Shown: positions 9,049-17,602 of the stretch, piece by piece
Position numbering within the stretch: position 1 is the stretch's first letter
How the letters are laid out: the number at the start of each line of letters is the position of its first letter
DNA from: Byssovorax sp.
Lineage (GTDB): Bacteria > Myxococcota_A > Polyangia > Polyangiales > Polyangiaceae
DNA length: 64,000 nt
NCBI GenBank assembly: GCA_025362495.1
Contig: JANYGI010000013.1
Span: 16,767-80,766, forward strand
Direction of reading: 5' to 3'
Notes under the pieces: generated by a model
Seen by the model: the letters and a program-made list of their open reading frames with translations, nothing else
Told to the model about the DNA's origin: nothing
Database searches by the model: none
Made by a program: the position numbers and the translations under genes

Positions 9049-9441
9049 ATGATCCCTGCGGAAGAACGCGTCACTTCGATCGTGTACGTGGAAGACGACG
9101 AGAAGCTCGCGCGCCTCACCGGCCCCGCCTCGGGCTGGATCGTCGCAGGGCCGCTGTCGATCGATCCCGGCGCGCGCCGGGTGACGCTCGACGGCGCCGA
9201 GCTCGCGCTCACCACCTACGAGTTCGAGCTCCTCCGCGTCCTGGCCGAGCGCGCCGGGCGCGTGCTCACGCGCGAGCAGCTCGTCGATCTCGTGCGCGGC
9301 AGCGCCGACGAGGCCTTCGACCGATCCATCGATGTTCACGTCTCGCACCTGCGCCGCAAGCTCGGCGACGATCCACGCAGCCCCCGCCTGCTCAAGACGG
9401 TGCGCGGGATTGGCTACCTCCTCGGCGCCGAGCGAGGGTGA
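9049..9441 (+). pseudogene. OmpR-type response regulator lacking most of its receiver domain
   Basis: A 130-residue open frame. It opens like an OmpR/PhoB receiver (IVYVEDDEKLARL, with the acidic pair) but after residue 23 jumps directly to the linker and complete winged-helix DNA-binding domain (residues about 30-127, with the RSIDVHVSHLRRKLGDD and RGIGYLL motifs). About 95-100 receiver residues, including the phosphoacceptor Asp and the conserved Thr/Lys, are missing in frame. The stop overlaps the kinase start (GTGA). The product could still bind DNA but not be switched by phosphorylation. Could be true deletion or an assembly collapse. Confidence 0.8.
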
Positions 9442-10143
9442 GCGTGTCGATCAAGGACCTCGTCCGCGCGCGCCTGGCGCTGCGGATCTACCTCGTCGGG
9501 CTCGCGCAGTTCGGCGTGGTGGCGGCGGGGTTCGCCGCGCTGATCATCGCCTATCGCCCGAGCGGCGCCGGCCCGATGGAGGATCGCGCGCACTTCGCCG
9601 CGAGCCACGTCGAGCGCGCGCTCGGCGATCCCGTCGCCCTCACGGCCGAGCTCTTGCGCATTCACGAGTACCTCCACACGACCGTCACCGTGATCGACGC
9701 CGACGGCGCCGAGTTCGCGACGAGCGCGCCGGCGGGCGCCGCCCCGTGCGCCGACGCGCCCGCCGTCCCGCGCGAGTCGGGGCGCCCCGGGCGCGAGATC
9801 CGCTGCGTGAAGATGCCGCTGACGTTCCCCGACGGCCGCGTCGGCAGGGTCGAGCTCGCCGATCACGCTCCGCGCGCGGTCGAACGGCGGCCTCGAGATC
9901 GAGGTGATCGACCGCGGCATCGGCATCGCGGCCGAGGATCTTCCCCGCGTGTTCCGCCCGTTCTTCCGCGCTGATCGCAGCCGCGCGCGCGCGACCGGGG
10001 GCCTCGGTCTCGGCCTCGCGCTGGCCAAGCGGATCGTCGACGCCCACGGCGGCGAGATCATGCTGGAGAGCGCCCCGAACGAGGGCACGCGCGCGCGGGT
10101 GCGCCTCCCGATCGGCGGCGAGCCCGCGCCTCTTTCGCGCTGA
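9438..10143 (+). pseudogene. Sensor histidine kinase with core deleted and frame broken
   Basis: The 5' part (from the GTG at 9438) encodes one TM segment and a periplasmic sensor portion ending near VGRVELA. The sequence then enters, in another frame, the ATP-binding end of a HATPase domain: ITLRARSNGG, DRGIGIA (G1-type box), FRPFFRADRSR and GGLGLGLALAK (G2 box). TM2, HAMP, the phospho-His domain and the N box are all missing, and the upstream frame reads through to a stop at 9974 in the wrong phase. The junction lies near 9865-9880. It cannot be a functional kinase as written. Confidence 0.85.
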
Positions 10144-10233
10144 GCTTCGCTCCCGGCAAAAATAAGCTCGCCGATCCTGCAGAGCCACTGTGTCTCGTGC
10201 CACCAGGCAGGCGACAGCGAGGCCAACAAGTAG
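10144..10233 (+). pseudogene. Fragment of a c-type cytochrome
   Basis: Directly after the kinase stop, in the same frame, about 29 codons read as the start of a haem-binding segment: SPILQSHCVSCHQAGD, with a CxxCH motif at 10189-10203, then a TAG stop at 10231. The phrase is typical of secreted cytochrome c domains. There is no start codon or remaining domain, so this is at most a relic. Confidence 0.45.
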
Positions 10234-10256
10234 AGCCACTCTCACCTCCGCGCTGC

Positions 10257-13200
10257 CTACCTCGGCTTTCCCTTCCCGCTCTCGACGGCGCCGAGCTCGG
10301 CCGGCGCTTCGCGGAAGCTCGCCCGCGGCGCCTGATCGGCAGGCATGTAGCGGGCCCACTCCTGCTCGGTCATGCGGGTCTGGCCGAGGCGACGACCAAC
10401 GCACTTCACCAGCTCCTCGAACTCGATGGGATGGAGCCGCGCCTCGCCCTCGTCGTCGCCCGACAGCAACCATTTCCCGTCGAGGCTGAGCGCGGCGATC
10501 TCGTAGCGACAGCGCGCGCTGGCGATCACCGCGCGGCTGACGAAGCGCCGGGACTCGCCCTCTCCTCGGCGCCTCCAGACGCACACGATCCCGTCGAGGC
10601 TCACCGAGGCGAGGCGCTTGCTGTCGAGCGACCAGGCGAGCTGCTGGATCCGGTTACCGTGGCTGTCCGCGCCGCTCGCGCGCCGCCCGGTCGCGAGCTC
10701 CCACACCGCGGTGGTCTGGGAGGCATCGCCTGTCGCGAGCCAGAGACCATCCGGGCTCGACGCCACGACACGCACCGCCGCGGCGTGCTTGAGCTTCGCG
10801 ACGCGCTCGCCCGTCGTGACGTCGTAGAGGCGCGCAAAGCGGTCGTCGCACCCGACGGCGAGGCGGTCGCCGCTCGCGAGAAAATCGACGCTCCACGCGG
10901 CGCTCGGGCAGGTGATCGGCCGATCGCCCGCGCCGTCGCTCGTGGTCGCGTCGTGGATCCAGACGCCGCCCTTCGCGGCGCCGCGCGCCACCGCGAGGCG
11001 CGGGCTCGTGGGGTGCCAGGCGATGGCGTTGACGATCGCGCCGCTCGCGATCTCGCGCACGACAGCGCCGGTGATCGCGTCCCAGATTACCACGCGATCC
11101 CGCTGATTCACCGCGATCCACCGCCCGTCGGGGCTCCACCGCACCCGGTGAATCGCGGCGCTGACGCGGGGCGCGTCGCTCGGCCGCGCGGGCTGGATCG
11201 CCGCGCGCACGCCGGCTCGGTCGAAGAGGATCGGCGCCGGCTCGCGCGAGCGGACCACCGCGATCCGGCCGTCGGAGCGGCTCCACGCGGCGTCGGCCGG
11301 GCCCGCATCGTCGTCGCGCGCGAGCAGCTCGCAGAGCGCTTCGTTCGTCGATGATTTCCAGAGGCGCGCCGCGCCGTTCGAGTCGGCCGACAGCACCACG
11401 TCGACCCCGTCGGGCCGGTACGCGAGCGCCGTGAGCCGCGCGCCGACGTGCCCCTTGAACGCGCTCTGTCCATGGTCCTTCGGATCCCAGAGCCGCGCGG
11501 TGCCGTCGGTGCACGTCGTCGCGATCAGCTCGCCGCGCGGGTGAAAGGCCGCGCCCGTGATCTCGCCGTCATGGCCGAGCAGCAGCGCCGTGGCCTCGCC
11601 GGTGTCGACGTCCCACACCGCGATGGTGCCGATCTCGCTCCGCGTGGCGATCACGTCGGCGCGACCCGGGTGGAACTGCGCGCCAAGGAACTGCCCGTGG
11701 TAGCTGCGCAGGCTCATCACGAGCTGACCCGAGAGCGGGTCCCAGATGCGCGTCGTCAGGTCGGCGCCGACGGTCGCGATGCGCGAGCCGTCGTGGCTCC
11801 ACACGACGCGCGCGACGTGGCGGCGGTGGCCTTCGAGGGGCGTCGGCGACCGGTCGTCGCGCGGGCCGCGCAGATCGCGGACCTCCACCCGGGCCCCGGC
11901 GGCGACCGCGAGCCGACCGCCGCTCGGGTGCCAGGCGAGGTGCAACGCGCCTTCTTTCTTCGTGGCGATCGTCTCCAGGAGCTCGCCGGTCGTCGCGCTC
12001 CAGAGCCGCACGGTGCCGTCGCTCATCGCCGCCGCGATCCGATCGCCGCCCGGCGCCGGCTCCCACGCGACGAAGCGACACTCCGCCCCGCCCCCGTCGA
12101 GGCGATGGAGCCGCGCCCCGCTCGCGACGCTCCACACCGCGAGATCCGAGGCGCCGTCGATCGCGGTCACCACCCGCTGTCCATCGGGCGACAGCTCGAC
12201 GCCCCAGTGCTCCGCCGTCCCGATCGCCGCCTCGAAAATCAGTTTGAGCTCAAACGATCGCCCGGCGCCCGCGGCGACCTCGTGCACCGTCACGCGCTGA
12301 TCGGCCCCGGCGCTGGCGAGGCGCCCGCCCGGCGAGAACGCCGCCGCCACGACCGCGGCGTCCCTGGTGGCGGCGCCGCGGTCGACGCGGCTCGCCTTGC
12401 TCGACGTGATGTCCCAGAGGTGCAGCCCGTCGCGGCCGCCGAGGGCCAGTAGATCCTCCGTCGGGTGCCACGCCAGGCACGACGCGTCGCGCGCCGTGAT
12501 CGACCGCACCATGCGCCCGCGCCGCGCGAGCACCACGCGCAGCAGCGCGTCGACCTTCGGCGAGCGGTCGAGCCGCCCTGCCTCGATGGCCAGCATCCCG
12601 GCGAGATCGAGGCCGCCGAGGCGCGCTCGCTCCCCGGCCCGCATCGTCAGCGTGCGGGCGTCGGCGCGGCGCTTCTCACGCTTCGCTTCTTCTCTCGACC
12701 GCGCTTCGCGCTCCACGGACTCCTGCAGCTTCTGCAGGTCCTTGTCGCGCGAGCTCTGGCTGACGACCGAGAACCTGGTGGTCGTCGCGTCGCGATCGGA
12801 GACCTTGATCCCGCGCACGGCGAGCCGGTGCGGCGCGACGCGGCGCGCTTCGAGCTGCGACTTCAGCGCCGCCGCCTGGGCCACCGCCAGGTCCACGCGC
12901 GGCCCTCGGACCTCGATGTCGAGCTGCACGATCTCGTCGTGCTTCTCGAGGAACGCGGCCAGCTCCACGACCAGCGGCTCGTTCACCGGATCCACGTCGC
13001 GGCCCGCGCCGGCGACGTCGAGCCACTCCTTGACGATGATCTGATCGCCCTCCAGCCGCACGCGCGAGGGCGCGTTGCGGAGGAGCGCGCGCCACTGGTT
13101 CCACGCGTCGGCGACGGCCTTCTTCAGGAGCGCTGTTTCCCTTGTCTTCTCCCGGTAATCGTCGTGCCGGCTCGCCACGAGGTCCGAGTCCAGCGCTGCT

Positions 13201-15581
13201 GGCCGGTAGACCACGTGGGCGTTCGCGGTCTGCGATTCCCCGGCGCTGCCGAAGATCATCGGCACCATGCGATAGGCATCCTGGAAGCGCGCGCGGGGGT
13301 GGCTCTCGCGCAGGACCGGCCCGAGCAAGGGCAGCTCGAACGGGGCCTCGCGCGAGCGCGGCTTGAGGCGCGAGATGGGGTTCGAGGCGATGATCACGTC
13401 GGCCCCCTCGGTGCGCAGCACGTTGACAGGCACGTTGGCGACGAGCCCGCCGTCGAGGTAGCGCCGGTCACCCTGCACCGTCGGGCCCATCAGCGGAGGG
13501 AGCGATCCACTGGCACGTACCGCGAACGCGAAGGTGCCTTTGCGCAGGTCCGACTCCAGGCCAGTGTCCGCGTCGGTGACGACGGGGAAGAGCGGAATCT
13601 CCGAGCGATCGAGCTTGATTTCGCCGAGATCGTGGAGGATCGCCAGCTCGACTCCAGCGCTGGTGATGAAGCCGAAGGAGCCGGCGCGGAGCAGCCTCGC
13701 GCGGTTCTTCCAGTAGAGATCCAGCCCCGCTTCATGGCGCGCGCAGAAGTACGCGCCGACCGTCGCGCCGACGCTGGAGCCCGACACCATGTCAATCGGC
13801 ACGTGGGCCGCGAGCAGCGCCTCGATCAAGGGCACATGGACATCGCCGTACGTGCCGCCGCCGCCGAGGGCGAGACCGACGCGCCGCCCGGTGACGGCGC
13901 GCGCCCAGCGATCCATCGTCGCGCGGGTCGAGGTCGCCAGCGGGTCGCCGGGCTTCGCGACGGGCGCGGTGGAGCCGAGCGCGCGCGCCCGCAGCGCCTC
14001 GCGCAGCGCGCGCCCGATCCGCAGCCGCGCGGCGCCCCGGGGCCACGTCGGCGGGAGCGCGTCGAAGCTCAGGTGGCGCGGATCGGCGAGCGTGCGCCGG
14101 AGCCGCTGCGCGTACGACGCGAGGTTCGTCGCCAGCTCGCGCACTGCGCCGACTGCCTCGTCCTCGCCGTCGTCGAGCAGCAGGGCCGCGTAGAGGATCT
14201 CCAGGCCGGCGGCGATGAAGGCGATCGGAGGCAGCGCGTCCGGCTCGCTGTCGAGGTGGATCACCTTGAAGGGCCGCCGCGACGTCGCGAGCTCCTGCGC
14301 GAGCGCGTCCGAGAGGCGCAGCGACGACACGTCGAGCAGCGTCACGTCCGGCGACGGCGCCGGCGAGGCGACCTCGCGCGCGCGCGCCGCGAGGGCCGCG
14401 TCGAAGGCCTCGAGGAGACTGTCACCGTGACCGACCTCGATCCAGCGGTGCTCGAGCGCCACCTCGGGGTCGGGGGCCTGGTGAACGACGTCGCGCGTCG
14501 CGTCCCGGCCCTCGCCGCGGGGCACCGCGTGGACGACGAGCACGCGATCGAAGAGGTGATGCGCGAGGCTCCGCGCGAGCAGATCCGTGAGCTGTCCCGT
14601 CGGCAAGCTGCGCGCGTTCTCGCCGGCGACCACGACGAAGCGATCGGCGCTCCCGGCGCCGCCGGCCGTCGCTCTCACCTTGTCGTCGTCGAGCTGGTTG
14701 CTGCGGATGATCGTGCGCTGGAAGTCGGCGTTGAACTTGAACAGGGTCGAGAACGTCGTCGCGGGGATCACGATCACCCGACCCGCGGACTCGACGCTGA
14801 TCGTCGCCTCGACCAGCCGATCGTGGATCACGTCCGCGAGGCCGGCGCAGCCCCGCCCCTCGCGCATCACAGCGGCCGGCGCGCCGTCGAGCGGCGCGTC
14901 GACGCTCGGCTGGCGCAGGACGAACGCGTTGTCCGGCTCGAGCATCACGAAGAACGCCGCGGCCTTCTCCCCCTGCTTGGCCAGGATCTCGCCGGCCTTG
15001 ACGGGGCGAACACCGGCGCCTTCGAGCAGCGCGACGAGCCCTTCGCGATCGACGTCGGCGAGCTCCGGCGTCGCCGCGAGGATCTCCCGGATCTCCGGCA
15101 TCAGCTCGGTGATCGTCTGCGCCGAGAGGATCCGTTGCAGGAGGGGGTTGTCGCCGCGCTTGCGCCCGAACACGGCGCCGAACCGCGCCACCGGGAGCTC
15201 GAGCACCCAGGTCTCGGCCTTGGCGATCGCGCTGGTCTCGTCACCTGCCGACGCGCGCCCTCCCACGTCGTCGTTCCAGGCCTTCACGCCCTCCTCGCCG
15301 AACGTCGTCATGGGCCCGAACGAGAGGACGACTTGCCGGTGCCCGCGCCGCTGGATCACCGTCACGTGGCCGAGCACGATCACCCGCAACGCTCGCTCCG
15401 AGGCCGCTTGCTCGAAGCCATGGATCACCTGCTCGCGGGTGTACTTCTTGAGCTCGAGGTTATCGATCAGCGCCTCGCCGACGGCGCCTCGGAGGAAGGC
15501 GACGCCGCCGAGATCGGGGCACCGTTCGAGGATCATCCGCTTCTGGGCGCGATCGAGGTCCAAATTGCTGGAGCGGGTCAT
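10257..15581 (-). CDS. Giant CNB-patatin-OmpA-like-WD40 fusion protein
   Basis: A 1774-residue multidomain protein. Order: two cyclic-nucleotide-binding-like domains (about 15-150 and 165-295), a linker resembling the nucleotide-fold insert of NTE proteins (about 310-430), a patatin phospholipase domain with Gly-rich oxyanion loop GGGGTYG (about 568), nucleophile motif GSSVG (about 601) and catalytic DGG (about 709), an OmpA-C-like alpha/beta segment (about 860-935), a charged helical stretch, and some 16 WD40 repeats from about 1030 to 1745 (repeated SPDG...LWD pattern). The front half matches neuropathy-target-esterase architecture, so lysophospholipase activity controlled by ligand binding is expected. 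No TM or signal segment is evident, so it is probably cytoplasmic. Fusion to WD40 propellers is unusual. Confidence 0.9.
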   Translation of the reverse strand: MTRSSNLDLDRAQKRMILERCPDLGGVAFLRGAVGEALIDNLELKKYTREQVIHGFEQAASERALRVIVLGHVTVIQRRGHRQVVLSFGPMTTFGEEGVKAWNDDVGGRASAGDETSAIAKAETWVLELPVARFGAVFGRKRGDNPLLQRILSAQTITELMPEIREILAATPELADVDREGLVALLEGAGVRPVKAGEILAKQGEKAAAFFVMLEPDNAFVLRQPSVDAPLDGAPAAVMREGRGCAGLADVIHDRLVEATISVESAGRVIVIPATTFSTLFKFNADFQRTIIRSNQLDDDKVRATAGGAGSADRFVVVAGENARSLPTGQLTDLLARSLAHHLFDRVLVVHAVPRGEGRDATRDVVHQAPDPEVALEHRWIEVGHGDSLLEAFDAALAARAREVASPAPSPDVTLLDVSSLRLSDALAQELATSRRPFKVIHLDSEPDALPPIAFIAAGLEILYAALLLDDGEDEAVGAVRELATNLASYAQRLRRTLADPRHLSFDALPPTWPRGAARLRIGRALREALRARALGSTAPVAKPGDPLATSTRATMDRWARAVTGRRVGLALGGGGTYGDVHVPLIEALLAAHVPIDMVSGSSVGATVGAYFCARHEAGLDLYWKNRARLLRAGSFGFITSAGVELAILHDLGEIKLDRSEIPLFPVVTDADTGLESDLRKGTFAFAVRASGSLPPLMGPTVQGDRRYLDGGLVANVPVNVLRTEGADVIIASNPISRLKPRSREAPFELPLLGPVLRESHPRARFQDAYRMVPMIFGSAGESQTANAHVVYRPAALDSDLVASRHDDYREKTRETALLKKAVADAWNQWRALLRNAPSRVRLEGDQIIVKEWLDVAGAGRDVDPVNEPLVVELAAFLEKHDEIVQLDIEVRGPRVDLAVAQAAALKSQLEARRVAPHRLAVRGIKVSDRDATTTRFSVVSQSSRDKDLQKLQESVEREARSREEAKREKRRADARTLTMRAGERARLGGLDLAGMLAIEAGRLDRSPKVDALLRVVLARRGRMVRSITARDASCLAWHPTEDLLALGGRDGLHLWDITSSKASRVDRGAATRDAAVVAAAFSPGGRLASAGADQRVTVHEVAAGAGRSFELKLIFEAAIGTAEHWGVELSPDGQRVVTAIDGASDLAVWSVASGARLHRLDGGGAECRFVAWEPAPGGDRIAAAMSDGTVRLWSATTGELLETIATKKEGALHLAWHPSGGRLAVAAGARVEVRDLRGPRDDRSPTPLEGHRRHVARVVWSHDGSRIATVGADLTTRIWDPLSGQLVMSLRSYHGQFLGAQFHPGRADVIATRSEIGTIAVWDVDTGEATALLLGHDGEITGAAFHPRGELIATTCTDGTARLWDPKDHGQSAFKGHVGARLTALAYRPDGVDVVLSADSNGAARLWKSSTNEALCELLARDDDAGPADAAWSRSDGRIAVVRSREPAPILFDRAGVRAAIQPARPSDAPRVSAAIHRVRWSPDGRWIAVNQRDRVVIWDAITGAVVREIASGAIVNAIAWHPTSPRLAVARGAAKGGVWIHDATTSDGAGDRPITCPSAAWSVDFLASGDRLAVGCDDRFARLYDVTTGERVAKLKHAAAVRVVASSPDGLWLATGDASQTTAVWELATGRRASGADSHGNRIQQLAWSLDSKRLASVSLDGIVCVWRRRGEGESRRFVSRAVIASARCRYEIAALSLDGKWLLSGDDEGEARLHPIEFEELVKCVGRRLGQTRMTEQEWARYMPADQAPRASFREAPAELGAVESGKGKPR

Positions 15582-15764
15582 TGGGGGCTATCGGGAGGTC
15601 GGGTTGGCCGGTCGTAACGAGGGTGACGACCCATACGCTCGTGGCCCCGGCCTGTCAGCCATCCCGCCGCGGCGCCGATCGCCCGGCCGCGGCAGATCGT
15701 CGAGAGCGCGGCCCGCCGCGATGCTATACGCGGGCGTCCACGACCCCGAAAGCGACCCGCCGTC

Positions 15765-16715
15765 ATGATTGAACCCTACACTCAGCTCTCTCTCCATCGC
15801 TGGATGCTCCTCGACGAAGTCCGCAACGAGGCCTACCGCAAGGCCATCGTCGCTGCGGTCAAGCCGGGCGACGTCGTCCTCGACATGGGCGCAGGGACAG
15901 GCATCCTCAGCATCTTCGCCGCGCAGGCCGGGGCCCGGAAGGTCTATGCCGTCGAGCGCACGGGGATCGCGGCGGTCGCCCGCAAGATGGTGGCGCGCAA
16001 CGGCCTCGCCGATCGTATCGAGATCATCGAAGGCAACCTCGAAGACATCGATCTCCCCGAGAAGGTCGACGTCCTGATGTCCGAGTGGATGGGCGGCCTC
16101 GGCGTCGACGAGAACATGCTCGCTCCCTTCGTCATGGCCCGCAATCGCTGGCTCAAGCCCACCGGGAAGATCCTCCCCGAGCGCGTCACGGCCTTCCTCG
16201 CCCCGGTGTGGATGCGCTTCTTCGACGACGATCTCAACCACTGGCGCAAGACCCCGCACGGCGTCGACATGAACGTCATCGCCGAGATCACGGCCCACGA
16301 GCCCCTGATGACGCAGCACCCCATCGGCCCCGAAGACATCCTCTCGACGCCCCAGCAGATGTGGAGTCACGACGCGTACACCTGCTCTCTCCAAGAGGCC
16401 GATCGCTCGTTCCAGACGAAGCTCTCCTTCGTCGCCGAGCGCTCGGGCAAGCTCTCCAACGTGGCCACGTGGTTCGAGGCGACGTTCTTCGAGAGCGCCC
16501 TGCTCTCCACCGCTCCCGACGCGCCGCAGACCCACTGGGGCCGCTTCGTCTTCCCGCTCGACCGCGCGGTCGACGTCGAGAAGGGCACGCGGATCGACGT
16601 CGAGTTCCACTGCGATCCCTCGTCGCCCGGGAGCTGCGAGTTCTTCTGGTCGGTCAAGATCGGCGACCTGCCGGTCGAGAAGCACGACTCGCGCGGGGTT
16701 GCCCGCGAGGCCTGA
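15765..16715 (+). CDS. Protein arginine methyltransferase (PRMT) homologue
   Basis: A 316-residue SAM-dependent methyltransferase with the specific marks of eukaryotic-type PRMTs: pre-motif DEVRNEAYRKAI (residues 17-28), motif I VLDMGAGTG (38-46), acidic motif YAVE (61-64), the double-E loop SEWMGGLGVDE with Glu107 and Glu116 at the canonical spacing, and the THW loop (256-258). A C-terminal beta-barrel follows. These residues bind the arginine guanidinium in PRMTs, so methylation of a protein or small-molecule arginine is expected. It is divergent from the patatin gene and 21 bases upstream of the PhyH-like gene. Substrate unknown; no RGG-rich protein is seen nearby. Confidence 0.9.
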   Translation: MIEPYTQLSLHRWMLLDEVRNEAYRKAIVAAVKPGDVVLDMGAGTGILSIFAAQAGARKVYAVERTGIAAVARKMVARNGLADRIEIIEGNLEDIDLPEKVDVLMSEWMGGLGVDENMLAPFVMARNRWLKPTGKILPERVTAFLAPVWMRFFDDDLNHWRKTPHGVDMNVIAEITAHEPLMTQHPIGPEDILSTPQQMWSHDAYTCSLQEADRSFQTKLSFVAERSGKLSNVATWFEATFFESALLSTAPDAPQTHWGRFVFPLDRAVDVEKGTRIDVEFHCDPSSPGSCEFFWSVKIGDLPVEKHDSRGVAREA

Positions 16716-16736
16716 TCGCGGCGTAGACTCGGGCGC

Positions 16737-17549
16737 ATGAAGCCGAGCGAGCCCGAGATCGTCGCGCACGTCGAGCGCATCGCGCGCGAGGGTTACACCA
16801 TCCTCCCCGACGTGCTCGACGCACCGGCGATCGACGCCCTCGGCGCCGATCTCCTCCGGATCGAGGCCGACGAGAAGATCGTCCCCGCGCGCAACATCTT
16901 CGAGGGAACACGGACGATCCGCGTCTACAACCTCCTCGCGCGCGGGAAGATCTACGAGCAGATCGCCGAGCTCGAGGCCGTCCTCTCGATCGTCGATCGC
17001 GTCCTCGATCGGGGGTGCCTGGTCTCGTCCTTCTCGTCCATCAGCATCGGCCCGGGCGAGGCGGCCCAGCTCATCCACGCCGACGATCAGGCGATAGGGA
17101 TCGGCAAGCCGCACGTCCCGATCATCTGCAACACCATGTTCGCGCTCACCGATTTCACCGAGGACAACGGGGCGACGCGCCTCGTCCGGGGATCCCACCT
17201 CGAAGATCACTCGCCCGAGATCGGCGGCACGTTCGCGACGATCCCCGCGGTGATGCGCCGGGGCAGCGTCCTCGTGTGGAATGGCAGCCTCTGGCACGGC
17301 GGCGGCGCCAATGGCACCGAGAGCCGCCGCGTCGGCCTGGCGGTGAACTACTGCGCCGGCTACTTGCGGCAGCAGGAGAACCAGCAGCTCGGCATCCCCG
17401 TCGCGATCGCCCGCGGCTTCTCCCCGCGACTGCGAAAGCTGGTGGGTTATGGCATCTATCGTGGTCTGATTGGCCACATCGACAAGTGCAGCCCGGTCGA
17501 CATCCTCGACGGAACGGGCCCGCGCAGGGTCGTCGGCGAGATCGGCTGA
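16737..17549 (+). CDS. Phytanoyl-CoA dioxygenase (PhyH) family protein
   Basis: A 270-residue Fe(II)/2-oxoglutarate-dependent oxygenase. The iron facial triad is visible as His114-x-Asp116 (LIHADD) and the distal His187 (LWHGGG); Arg198 (SRRVG) is the expected 2-oxoglutarate salt-bridge residue, and the family's RGSH turn is at 151-154. Such enzymes hydroxylate small molecules, often in secondary metabolism. It follows the PRMT homologue by 21 bases and precedes the molybdoenzyme by 53, so these genes may form one transcript. Substrate cannot be told from sequence. Confidence 0.88.
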   Translation: MKPSEPEIVAHVERIAREGYTILPDVLDAPAIDALGADLLRIEADEKIVPARNIFEGTRTIRVYNLLARGKIYEQIAELEAVLSIVDRVLDRGCLVSSFSSISIGPGEAAQLIHADDQAIGIGKPHVPIICNTMFALTDFTEDNGATRLVRGSHLEDHSPEIGGTFATIPAVMRRGSVLVWNGSLWHGGGANGTESRRVGLAVNYCAGYLRQQENQQLGIPVAIARGFSPRLRKLVGYGIYRGLIGHIDKCSPVDILDGTGPRRVVGEIG

Positions 17550-17602
17550 AAGACAGTCTGTTTCCGGGGGGCGTCGCGCTCGTTCCGGGGTACTGTCCGC
17601 CG

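Noticed and set aside
12465..15617. Very long open frame on the plus strand opposite the patatin-WD40 gene
   Set aside because: Arg/Glu/Gly-rich shadow caused by third-position GC bias; no domain sense, and the minus-strand gene is unmistakable.
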